Part shown: in pieces, positions 1 through 6,156 of the stretch | Position numbering within the stretch: the stretch's first letter is position 1 | Layout: each line of letters starts with the position of its first letter | Notes under the pieces: generated by a model | Database searches by the model: none | What the model was told of the DNA's origin: nothing | What the model saw: the letters and a program-made list of their open reading frames with translations, nothing else | Assembly (NCBI GenBank): GCA_029931995.1 | Contig: JAOZQX010000084.1 | Span: 1-6,156, forward strand | From: Bacteroidales bacterium | Lineage (GTDB): Bacteria; Bacteroidota; Bacteroidia; Bacteroidales; GCA-2711565 | Direction of reading: 5' to 3' | DNA: 6,156 nucleotides | Translations under genes and position numbers: made by a program

Positions 1-1
1 A

Positions 2-1180
2 AAAGGGCAATTGATGCCTGAATCACCAATTCGTAAATTGGTTCCTTATGCAGAAACTGCAAAAGATAGAGGAGTGAAAGTTCATCACCTTAATATTGGT
101 CAGCCCGATATTGCAACGCCTGATTTAGCATTAAATGCTATTCGTAATTTTGATCAGAAAGTTGTTGCTTACAGTCATTCTGCAGGAATTCTATCTTATC
201 GTAAAAAGTTGGTTGAGTATTACAAACAAAATGATATTCATATTACTACTGATGATATTATTGTGGCTGCTGGTGCGTCAGAAGCCATTTTATTTGCAAT
301 GCAAACGTGCTTGGATCCTGATGACGAAATAATTATTCCTGAACCATTTTATGCTAATTATAACGGTTTTGCTATTAATGCAGGAGTAAAGGTTTTACCC
401 ATCCCATCATCTATCGAAAGTGGTTTTGCTTTGCCACATAATGCTGAGTTTGAGAAGGTAATTACACCCAATACAAAAGCAATTATGGTTTGCAACCCTA
501 ATAATCCTACGGGTTATTTATACAGTAAGGAAGAATTAGAGGTGTTACAAGAGATTGTGAAAAAGTATGATCTTTATTTGATAGCCGACGAAGTTTATCG
601 TGAGTTTTGTTATGATGGACATAAACATTATTCATCTATGTATTTGAAAGATATTGAGAACAATGTGATTTTAATTGATTCGGTTTCTAAGCGTTACAGT
701 GCTTGCGGAGTGCGTATCGGATGTATGATTTCAAAAAACAAAGAAGTAATGGCTACCGCGATGAAATTTGCTCAGGCACGTTTAAGCCCGCCAAGTCTTG
801 GACAAATTGCTGCTGAGGCTGCTTGCGATACTCCTGACTCTTATTTTGAAGAGGTAATGAAAGAATATATTGCACGCCGCGATGTGGTTGTAGAAGGAAT
901 TAATAATATTGAAGGTGCTTATTGTCCTAACCCCAAAGGAGCGTTTTATGTAGTTGCGAAGCTTCCAATTGATGATTCTGATAAATTTTGTCAATGGTTA
1001 TTGGAAGATTTTAATTATGAAAATCAAACGGTAATGCTGGCACCTGCTTCCGGATTTTATTCTACTCCCGGGCAGGGTAAAGATGAGGTTCGTATTAGTT
1101 ACGTGCTGAATGTTGACGATTTGAATAGCTCAATTAAATGTTTGGATGAAGCCCTGAAGGTTTATCCGGGTAAAAAATAA
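2..1180 (+). CDS. Class I/II pyridoxal-phosphate aminotransferase (aspartate aminotransferase-like), 5' end cut by window edge
   Basis: A fold-type I PLP enzyme that moves an amino group between an amino acid and a 2-oxo acid in the cytoplasm. Numbering from the TTG at 11, the visible motifs are NIGQPD near residue 28, NPNNPTG at 162-168, the cofactor-binding D193 and Y196 in ADEVY, the Schiff-base lysine K227 in SVSKRYS, the phosphate-binding R235 in GVRIG, and the substrate-carboxylate arginine R361 in EVRISYV. All key residues are present. The frame is open to base 2 (codons for K-G-Q before the TTG), and relatives from memory carry a similar residue pair such as RG just before MP-SPIRKL. 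The true start is therefore probably a few codons outside the window, and TTG 11 or ATG 14 are unlikely starts. The total length would be about 400 residues, normal for the family. Substrate preference (aspartate, alanine, aromatic) cannot be read from the sequence. It converges with the next gene over 13 bp. Confidence 0.93.
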   Translation, partial: KGQLMPESPIRKLVPYAETAKDRGVKVHHLNIGQPDIATPDLALNAIRNFDQKVVAYSHSAGILSYRKKLVEYYKQNDIHITTDDIIVAAGASEAILFAMQTCLDPDDEIIIPEPFYANYNGFAINAGVKVLPIPSSIESGFALPHNAEFEKVITPNTKAIMVCNPNNPTGYLYSKEELEVLQEIVKKYDLYLIADEVYREFCYDGHKHYSSMYLKDIENNVILIDSVSKRYSACGVRIGCMISKNKEVMATAMKFAQARLSPPSLGQIAAEAACDTPDSYFEEVMKEYIARRDVVVEGINNIEGAYCPNPKGAFYVVAKLPIDDSDKFCQWLLEDFNYENQTVMLAPASGFYSTPGQGKDEVRISYVLNVDDLNSSIKCLDEALKVYPGKK

Positions 1181-1193
1181 TTTGAAATAAAAT

Positions 1194-2396
1194 TTATTCG
1201 AAATCAGGGTAAAGTAAATACTTTGCCCTGATTTTTTTATATTCCTCCAACTCCTTTTTCCAGCTCTGATGTATTTCCCAATTTGTCAAACCATTTTCTA
1301 TTTGTTTTCGTAGGTCGTTTGTGCCAGCTAATTTTTCGAAGTAATTATTGAAAAATTTCGTTTTAGGAGAAAGATTTTGGTAGAAGTCAATGATCCATCC
1401 TAATTCAATTTTGCCAAGTTCGTCAGGTAGTTTTGAATAGTAATTTTTAAGGTTCTTCCCAAAACATAATTTGTCTTTTTGAGGTGGATATAAACTGGCG
1501 CCAGGCGTAGAAATAGGGGTGAAGCTGAACTCTTGCTCCGAGTACTCGGGATGACCAATGTATTCAAACGGATTGCTTGTTCCTCTTCCGATGCTCACAA
1601 TTGTTCCCTCGAACAAGCACAAAGAGGGATATAATAAAATACTTGATAAATTAGGTAAATTGGGTGAGGGTTTGATGGGTAAATCTACAATTAGATTATG
1701 GCTGTAATTTTTAACTTTAACAACATCAAGATCGCATTTAACAGCATCTTGGAGCCAAGCTTCTTCATTGACTAATAATGCAAACTCTCCTGCAGTTAAA
1801 CCATGCACAATTGGGATTTGATGCATACCTACAAAAGATTTATGCTCAGTTTGAAGAACTGGTCCATCTACGTAAAAGCCGTTAGGATTTGGCCGATCTA
1901 AAACAATAATTTTAATCTTGTTTTCTGCACAAGCCTCCATTACATAAGTTAATGTTGAGAGGTAAGTATAAAAACGGACTCCCACATCTTGCAAATCAAA
2001 TAATACAATATCGATGTTTGCCAAATCTACCGTAGTTGGTTTTTTATGTTTTCCGTATAGAGAAATAATAGGTAATCCTGTTTTTATGTCTTTTCCATCT
2101 TTAATAATTGCTCCAGCATCGGCTTTCCCCCTAAATCCATGCTCGGGACTAAAAACTTTAACTAAATTAATGCCCGCATTTAATAATGAATCGGCTAGGT
2201 GTGTTTGGTCAAGCATTGAAGTATGGTTTGCAATTAAGGCAATTTTTTTGCCTTTAAGCATCGGAAAATAGATTTCAGTTTGGGCATTTCCTGCTTTGAT
2301 ATCAGTCCATGAAACAATTTTTGGAACTTGTTTTGACTGAGTACATCCGTTAAGGATGAAAATAAAAAAGAGAATGCATATCGGTATTTTCTTCAT
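1194..2396 (-). CDS. namZ: NamZ/DUF1343-family exo-beta-N-acetylmuramidase, lipoprotein
   Basis: A 400-residue protein of the DUF1343 family. Its characterised member, Bacillus subtilis NamZ (YbbC, CAZy GH171), removes MurNAc from the non-reducing ends of peptidoglycan fragments. Residues 1-18 form a lipoprotein signal peptide: MKK, a hydrophobic stretch, then the lipobox LNGC with C18 as the lipidated residue. Family motifs follow in order: a Rossmann-like start GKKIALIANHTS (49-60), SPEHGFRG (83-90), LYGKH (113-117), FDLQDVGVRFYTY (133-145), DRPNPNG (166-172), HGLTAGE (197-203), PSPNLP (241-246) and FEGT.VS.GRGT..PFE (260-276). E85 is the natural catalytic candidate, but I cannot confirm this. 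The length is typical. The start is set by the signal peptide, and no Shine-Dalgarno precedes it. No acidic residues follow C18, so it lacks the known Bacteroidota surface-export signal and probably faces the periplasm. It is divergent from the permease gene. No NagZ or amidase partner is in the window. Confidence 0.92.
   Translation of the reverse strand: MKKIPICILFFIFILNGCTQSKQVPKIVSWTDIKAGNAQTEIYFPMLKGKKIALIANHTSMLDQTHLADSLLNAGINLVKVFSPEHGFRGKADAGAIIKDGKDIKTGLPIISLYGKHKKPTTVDLANIDIVLFDLQDVGVRFYTYLSTLTYVMEACAENKIKIIVLDRPNPNGFYVDGPVLQTEHKSFVGMHQIPIVHGLTAGEFALLVNEEAWLQDAVKCDLDVVKVKNYSHNLIVDLPIKPSPNLPNLSSILLYPSLCLFEGTIVSIGRGTSNPFEYIGHPEYSEQEFSFTPISTPGASLYPPQKDKLCFGKNLKNYYSKLPDELGKIELGWIIDFYQNLSPKTKFFNNYFEKLAGTNDLRKQIENGLTNWEIHQSWKKELEEYKKIRAKYLLYPDFE
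1201..1238 (+). terminator. Strong intrinsic terminator of the aminotransferase gene, inside the 3' end of the opposing CDS
   Basis: The left arm at 1201-1214 and the right arm at 1221-1234 form a 14-bp stem with a single T-G wobble. The core is CAGGG(T/C)AAAG, the loop is 6 nt (1215-1220), and seven consecutive T follow at 1232-1238. This is a classic Rho-independent terminator for the plus-strand gene ending at 1180. The hairpin lies wholly within the last codons of the minus-strand NamZ gene, encoding about K-I-R-A-K-Y-L-L-Y-P-D-F. Read on the minus strand the hairpin also forms, but it is followed only by a broken T-rich stretch, so termination in that direction is plausible but weaker. 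Confidence 0.88.
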
Positions 2397-2413
2397 TTGG
2401 ATGTGAGATTTTC

Positions 2414-2421
2414 TATTTTTG
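2414..2421 (+). promoter_or_regulatory. Candidate Bacteroidota -7 promoter element for the permease gene
   Basis: TATTTTTG matches the Bacteroidota TAnnTTTG consensus and lies in the 40-bp gap between the divergent NamZ and permease starts. A TTTG at 2396-2399 could act as the -33 element, but the 14-nt gap is shorter than the usual 19-21. Transcription would begin near 2428, leaving a leader of only about 9 nt before the TTG start. Short AT-rich motifs occur by chance, so confidence is low. I found no equivalent match for the minus-strand gene. Confidence 0.3.
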
Positions 2422-2430
2422 TAAAAAAGA

Positions 2431-2442
2431 ATTCAATTGAAT
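2431..2442. repeat. 12-bp perfect palindrome over the permease start codon
   Basis: ATTCAATTGAAT is its own reverse complement and spans the TTG start at 2437, in the region between two divergent genes. It could be an operator for a dimeric regulator. A palindrome of this length is expected about once or twice in an AT-rich window of this size by chance, so only its position makes it worth listing. Confidence 0.3.
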
Positions 2443-3663
2443 ACTCCATTTTTTATCGCTCGGCGCATTTCTTCATTAAAGCGCGAAAGTTTTTCGCGGC
2501 CTATTGTGCGTATTGCAATCATTGGTATAGCACTGGGTTTAAGTGTTATGATAATTGCAATGGCGGTTGTGCGCGGTTTTCAGCAACAAATTAGTGATAA
2601 AGTTATTGGTTTTGGAGCGCATATACAAATAAATAAATACGACTTTAATACTTCCTACGAAACCAGCCCTATCAGCATTCATCAAGATTTTTATCCCAGC
2701 CTTAAAAATATTGAAGGGGTGAAGCATATTCAGGTTTATGCTTATAAAACCGGAATTATTAAAACATTTGCTGAAATACAGGGCGTTATTTTTAAAGGAG
2801 TTGGTGAGGATTACGATTGGGATTTCTTTAGTAAAAATATAATTGAGGGAGAAGCACCCAAATTTTCAGAACTTAAATCCTCTCTTGATATATTAATATC
2901 CCAAACAATTGCCAATCGATTAGAGCTGAAAACAGGGGGTAATCTGCGAATGTATTTTGTTTCAACGGATCAGGAAAATATCAGAGGTCGGAGATTTACA
3001 ATTAAAGGCATTTATAAGACTGGTTTGGAAGAATTTGATGAGCAATTTTTAATAGGCGATATTTCTCAAATTAAAAAATTAAACCGATGGGATAATGAGC
3101 AGGTTGGAGGTTTTGAGGTTTTACTTGACGATTTTGACGAACTGGAAAACTTGCGAGGAATTATTTATAATACAATTGGGTACGATTTAAACGCATCGAG
3201 TATAAAAGATAATTACCCTCAAATTTTTGATTGGTTGCAATTAATGGATATGAATGTATTTATTATTTTGGCTTTAATGGTTATGGTAGCTGGGATTACA
3301 ATGATTTCAATTTTGTTGATTTTAATACTTGAGCGTACTTCGATGATTGGCATCCTAAAAGCATTAGGAGGTGACAATGTTTTTATTCGCAAAGTGTTTT
3401 TGTATAAATCACTTTCGATTGTTGGACGTGGATTAATTTGGGGTAATATTATTGGAATAGGTTTCTGTTTGCTTCAGTATCACTTTGGTATTGTGAGCTT
3501 AGATCAGGAATCATACTATATGTCGGTTGTTCCTATACTGTTAAACCCAACAAATGTAATTCTGATTAACTTAGGAACAGCATTTGTTTCATCGATGATA
3601 TTAATTATTCCATCCATGATTGTCGGGAAAATTCAAGCTATAAAAGCTATTCGGTTTGATTAA
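2437..3663 (+). CDS. ABC transporter permease, FtsX/LolC/LolE-like
   Basis: A 408-residue inner-membrane subunit with the layout of LolC/LolE: an N-terminal helix at about 23-45 (IVRIAIIGIALGLS...), a large periplasmic domain at about 50-268, then three C-terminal helices near 273-297, 327-350 and 373-397. The loop after helix 2 carries ERTSMIGILKALGG (299-312), the FtsX-family segment that contacts the ATPase. ESYYMSVVPI before the last helix resembles the LolC/E YY-S-LP motif and points to a LolC/E-type rather than a MacB-type protein. Lol complexes extract lipoproteins from the inner membrane using the ATPase LolD. No ATPase gene is adjacent, so the substrate is inferred. The start must be TTG: an in-frame TAA sits at 2422-2424, the next ATG falls inside helix 1, and MN-P-FIARRI is the usual beginning in Bacteroidota relatives, from memory. 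It is tail to tail with the hybrid kinase, with 7 bp between. Confidence 0.9.
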   Translation: MNTPFFIARRISSLKRESFSRPIVRIAIIGIALGLSVMIIAMAVVRGFQQQISDKVIGFGAHIQINKYDFNTSYETSPISIHQDFYPSLKNIEGVKHIQVYAYKTGIIKTFAEIQGVIFKGVGEDYDWDFFSKNIIEGEAPKFSELKSSLDILISQTIANRLELKTGGNLRMYFVSTDQENIRGRRFTIKGIYKTGLEEFDEQFLIGDISQIKKLNRWDNEQVGGFEVLLDDFDELENLRGIIYNTIGYDLNASSIKDNYPQIFDWLQLMDMNVFIILALMVMVAGITMISILLILILERTSMIGILKALGGDNVFIRKVFLYKSLSIVGRGLIWGNIIGIGFCLLQYHFGIVSLDQESYYMSVVPILLNPTNVILINLGTAFVSSMILIIPSMIVGKIQAIKAIRFD

Positions 3664-3670
3664 AATTTGA

Positions 3671-4966
3671 CTAGTTTCTCAGAAATTTTTCCATAACAGT
3701 AAATAACTCCCTCGATTTTATTGGTTTTGCCAGATAAGAATCACATCCAGCTGTAAAAGTTTTTACTTCATCATCTTGCAAAGCATAGGCAGTTTGAGCA
3801 ATTATAGGGCATTTTACACCCAACTTCTTTATCTTAGTTGTAGCTTCATAACCATTCATATTAGGCATTTTCATGTCCATTAATATGAGATCAATTTTAT
3901 CATCTTGCTTGCAAAATTCAACTGCTTCAACACCATCAACAGCCCATATAATTTCAACTTTAGTCTTCTTAAGGTATTGCTCTAATAGTTTGAAATTTGA
4001 TTCGGTGTCTTCTGCAATAAGTATTCTTTTAGTAGAAAAGTCAGGAATAGCTTTCTTAGTTTCTGTAATAGCTTTGGTTTGTGATTTTTGTCCGTGAATC
4101 TTAATCGGCAAAGCAAAAAAGAAGGTAGATCCTTTATTGGGCTCCGATTCTAACCACATATCTCCACCCAATAATTTTGATAACTCTTTGGCAATTGTAG
4201 CTCCCAATCCTGAACCCTCATAATTACGGGTGTTTGTTTCTTCAACTTGGCGAAAACGATCAAAAATCATATCATGAAATTCCTTGGCAATACCTATTCC
4301 GGTATCTTTTACATGGAAAATAAAATAATCTTTAAATTTCCCTTTCCTAGCATATTCATACCCAATTTCAATAGCCCCAATTTTTGTAAATTTTATTGCA
4401 TTATTTACGAGCTTGTCTAATATTGTTTTTATGCGTTTAGGATCCGAATAAATAAAACAATCTTTATCTTCTAAGCCTGGTCTGAAATTTATATCCAGAT
4501 AAGGTTTGTGAAAGTTTTCTTTTTCTTCTTCGTAATTATCCATTAAAGAGTGAATGAAACCATTCAAATTAAATTTTTCATTGTAAAATTCAATTTCCTT
4601 CGTTTCAATATAGGTGAGTTGGAAGATGTCCTCTACTGTTGTTAAAAGGCGAACTCCACTTTTATTGATAATGTCTTTGAATTCCATAAATTCCTGACGA
4701 GGAGTGGCGTCATCCATTAATTCGGTAAAACCAATGATTGCATTTAAAGGGGTTCGGAGTTCGTGTGACATGGTAGCCATAAACGCGGTTTTAAGCCGAT
4801 CTGCTTCTTCAGCTTTGGTTTTAGCAGCCTCTAACTCCTTACTTTTCTCTTTCAGATGAATAGTACGTTCTTCAACAATTTGTTTGAGTCTATTTTCATA
4901 CTCTTTTAGCTTTTCTTCAGCCTTTTTTCGAAGTTCAATTTCATTTATAAGTTCTGAGGAGCTCAT
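3671..4966 (-). CDS. Soluble hybrid histidine kinase (coiled coil - HisKA - HATPase - receiver)
   Basis: A 431-residue two-component sensor with no membrane segment or signal peptide, so cytoplasmic. Residues 5-60 are charged and heptad-like, a predicted coiled coil running into the HisKA helix. H68 in MSHELRTPLNA is the phosphorylation site. The ATPase domain has an N-box with N188/N189 (LVNNAIKFT), a G1 box DTGIGI (221-226), an F-box FDRF (235-238) and a G2 box GSGLG (251-255). The C-terminal receiver (about 313-431) has E319 and D320 as metal ligands, phospho-acceptor D364 in LMDMKMPNMNG, T392 and K414 in AKPI, so it looks fully active. There is no PAS, GAF or other recognised sensor domain and no output domain. 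The signal may come through the coiled coil or a partner. ATG 4966 is the first canonical start after the in-frame stop at 4997-4999, and no Shine-Dalgarno precedes it. It lies 96 bp downstream of another kinase on the same strand. Confidence 0.94.
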   Translation of the reverse strand: MSSSELINEIELRKKAEEKLKEYENRLKQIVEERTIHLKEKSKELEAAKTKAEEADRLKTAFMATMSHELRTPLNAIIGFTELMDDATPRQEFMEFKDIINKSGVRLLTTVEDIFQLTYIETKEIEFYNEKFNLNGFIHSLMDNYEEEKENFHKPYLDINFRPGLEDKDCFIYSDPKRIKTILDKLVNNAIKFTKIGAIEIGYEYARKGKFKDYFIFHVKDTGIGIAKEFHDMIFDRFRQVEETNTRNYEGSGLGATIAKELSKLLGGDMWLESEPNKGSTFFFALPIKIHGQKSQTKAITETKKAIPDFSTKRILIAEDTESNFKLLEQYLKKTKVEIIWAVDGVEAVEFCKQDDKIDLILMDMKMPNMNGYEATTKIKKLGVKCPIIAQTAYALQDDEVKTFTAGCDSYLAKPIKSRELFTVMEKFLRN

Positions 4967-5062
4967 GGAATATAATTTTGTGTATACAAGTACAATTTAA
5001 GAAATTTAATTACTTGTTACATTATTTGTAAATTGAACTTATTAAAAGGTTTATTAACAAAA
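4967..5062. other. 96-bp AT-rich spacer between the two kinase genes
   Basis: There is no coding potential here. It holds a 7-bp inverted repeat, CAATTTA at 4993-4999 and TAAATTG at 5029-5035, separated by 29 nt, and a small TTAC/GTAA pair inside it. These are A+T-only or nearly so and are not convincing terminators, as no T-tract follows. A candidate promoter overlaps its upstream edge. The gap is long enough for a separate transcription start but does not rule out read-through from the upstream kinase. Confidence 0.5.
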
Positions 5063-5087
5063 TTATTCGAAAGATAGAGTAAAACAA
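5058..5087 (-). promoter_or_regulatory. Candidate promoter for the hybrid kinase gene, overlapping the upstream stop codon
   Basis: On the minus strand, TAATTTTG (plus 5058-5065) matches the Bacteroidota -7 element TAnnTTTG. A TTG (plus 5085-5087) lies 19 nt upstream, the expected spacing for a -33 element. The TAA of the -7 element is also the stop codon of the upstream kinase. Transcription would start near 5050 and give an untranslated leader of about 85 nt. The -33 element is only three bases, so the match is suggestive only. Confidence 0.35.
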
Positions 5088-6156
5088 GTCTCAATATTTT
5101 CTTTGCTTTCAACCTGAATTTTGCCATTGTTAAGCTGTACAAGATAACGAGCTAAACTAAGCCCAATTCCAGATCCGTTTTTACGTGTAGAATAAAAAGG
5201 AATAAAAATTCTGTCAATATTTTCTTTTGGTATGCCTTGTCCATTATCACAAATCTGAATATGTGTGAATTCATCTTTTTTAAAAGAACGCAATTCAATG
5301 TTTCGATCTTGATTTCCTATTAAAGCATGAATGCTGTTTGAAATAAGATTGATTATGGCTTGTTCTAATTGGCTTTGATCTGCATTGATTTTATGATTTG
5401 AATCAGATAGTACTTTTAGTTCAATTTTTTTCTTTTTTGTTTCCTCTTCAAAAAGTAATGCTGTTTTATGTAATAAATCAGTCACTTTGATTTTTTCAAT
5501 CTTGGGTGGTGGGACTTTTGCTAATTTTTTAAATCCATTAATAAAACTTATTAAATTATTACTTCTTAGATGAATAACATCTAAACTCTCAGCAATATCA
5601 TTAATATCTTCATTGCTTAATTCTTCTGATCTTTTCACCTCACCATCCTCGTTTCTAATTATCATACTAAGCGTATTACTTAAAGAGGAAAGGGGAGTTA
5701 CAGAATTGAAGATTTCATGATTAAGAATCTTTAATAAACGATTCCATGCTTCAGTTTCAGTTTTACTTAAATCATCAGAGATGTTATGAATAGAAACAAG
5801 TTTTTGAGCTTTTCCTAATAATTCAATGGCGGTAATTTTTAACGAAAGCTGTTTGGTAGTTCCTTTATCTTTAATGTCTATTAGCAAATGACGATTATAA
5901 TTCGATTTCTTAATTGTCTCAGCTAAAACGGTATGTTTCTCGGCAATATCATTTAAAGAGCTTAACTTTTCAAGTCCTAATGTTTTTTTAGCAGCAGTAT
6001 TGTTTAATAAAATCTTTCCATTTTGATTTATTGATAAAATTCCAACATCAATCTTTTCTAATAATAACTCAAGGTAATTGAGTTGAGATTGGTATCTGCT
6101 ATTTATTTCTTTAAACGAATCAATAGTTTTATTTAAATCAACACTTAGTTCATCCA
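5063..6156 (-). CDS. PAS-domain sensor histidine kinase (NtrY-like H-box), N-terminus beyond window edge
   Basis: The visible part is 363 residues plus a stop, and the frame is open without a stop to the right edge. The TTG at 5885-5887 is internal. The order from the N-terminal side is as follows. A helical linker resembles a HAMP-to-PAS connector (6075-6154). A PAS domain spans about 5790-6070, with VGILSINQNGKILLNN at its start. The dimerisation helices carry the phospho-accepting His at 5717-5719 in LNHEIFNSVTPL. The ATPase domain has N-box asparagines at 5348-5350 and 5336-5338, a G1 box DNGQGI (5231-5248) and a G2 box GSGIGL (5159-5176). The protein ends right after the ATPase domain and has no receiver. 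From memory, Bacteroidota relatives are about 430-450 residues with two N-terminal membrane helices, so roughly 80-100 residues are probably missing, and they often sit beside a sigma-54-type NtrC-like regulator. Neither point can be seen here. The signal is unknown. Confidence 0.93.
   Translation of the reverse strand, partial: DELSVDLNKTIDSFKEINSRYQSQLNYLELLLEKIDVGILSINQNGKILLNNTAAKKTLGLEKLSSLNDIAEKHTVLAETIKKSNYNRHLLIDIKDKGTTKQLSLKITAIELLGKAQKLVSIHNISDDLSKTETEAWNRLLKILNHEIFNSVTPLSSLSNTLSMIIRNEDGEVKRSEELSNEDINDIAESLDVIHLRSNNLISFINGFKKLAKVPPPKIEKIKVTDLLHKTALLFEEETKKKKIELKVLSDSNHKINADQSQLEQAIINLISNSIHALIGNQDRNIELRSFKKDEFTHIQICDNGQGIPKENIDRIFIPFYSTRKNGSGIGLSLARYLVQLNNGKIQVESKENIETCFTLSFE

Noticed and set aside
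2397..2594. A 65-codon plus-strand open frame beginning with ATG in the divergent gap.
   Set aside because: It overlaps the permease in another frame, has no family resemblance, and its codons mirror the out-of-frame membrane helix sequence.
3662..3689. Possible hairpin (AAAATTT / AAATTTT, 14-nt loop) between the convergent permease and hybrid-kinase stop codons.
   Set aside because: The stem is only 7 A-U pairs with a long loop and has no clear T-tract. It is too weak to call a terminator, though the position would suit one.
3873..4097. A 74-codon plus-strand open frame opposite the receiver domain.
   Set aside because: It is antisense to a clearly conserved receiver domain. Its serine- and leucine-rich composition is what the complementary strand of such a gene gives.
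4171..4215. The G2 box of the hybrid kinase reads GSGLGA rather than the common GTGLGL, raising the question of a degenerate kinase.
   Set aside because: All glycines and the other ATP-binding boxes are intact. Alanine at this position is a mild variation and does not indicate loss of activity.
4973..4980. TAATTTTG promoter-like match on the plus strand.
   Set aside because: It would read into the antisense of the kinase genes, and no plus-strand gene follows. It is likely a chance match in AT-rich spacer.
4982..4995. GTATAC palindrome and TACAAGTACAA-like repeat just upstream of the hybrid kinase.
   Set aside because: The units are very short and expected by chance in AT-rich DNA, with no second copy to support a regulator site.
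5063..5887. A short 274-residue kinase starting at the TTG at 5885-5887.
   Set aside because: The same frame continues without a stop to 6156 and encodes the front half of the PAS domain, so this TTG is an internal leucine codon.

Overview
The window looks like chromosomal DNA from a member of the Bacteroidota, most likely a Bacteroidales/Marinilabiliales-type marine or anaerobic lineage. The grounds are high A+T content, no recognisable Shine-Dalgarno sequences before the starts, TAnnTTTG-type promoter matches, and the style of the proteins: a DUF1343/NamZ lipoprotein, a LolC/E-like permease, a PAS histidine kinase with an NHEIFNSVTPL-type H-box, and a soluble hybrid kinase. The lineage below phylum level is inference from protein recall, not from a search.

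Layout, left to right. (1) About 2-1180, plus strand: a class I/II PLP aminotransferase whose first few codons are cut off by the left edge. (2) 1194-2396, minus strand: a lipoprotein of the NamZ (DUF1343) exo-beta-N-acetylmuramidase family, convergent with the aminotransferase. A 14-bp hairpin with a T-tract that should terminate the aminotransferase transcript lies inside the last codons of this gene. (3) 2437-3663, plus strand: a four-helix FtsX/LolC/LolE-type ABC permease, divergent from the NamZ gene across a 40-bp gap and forced by an in-frame stop to start at TTG. (4) 3671-4966, minus strand: a soluble hybrid histidine kinase (coiled coil, HisKA, HATPase, receiver), tail to tail with the permease with only 7 bp between. 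(5) 5063 to the right edge, minus strand: the C-terminal 363 residues of a PAS-containing histidine kinase. Its reading frame stays open to base 6156, so its true start lies outside the window.

The genes do not form one pathway. The NamZ lipoprotein (peptidoglycan turnover) and the permease (probable lipoprotein release or another envelope task) share a short divergent promoter region and an envelope theme. The two kinases are in tandem, separated by 96 bp, and could be co-expressed, but no DNA-binding response regulator is present. I see no RNA gene, mobile element, CRISPR array or large repeat. No stretch over 300 bases is without a gene. I do not see an undescribed system here. The most noteworthy items are the terminator embedded in a coding sequence, the TTG start inside a perfect palindrome, and the tandem kinases lacking an output regulator.
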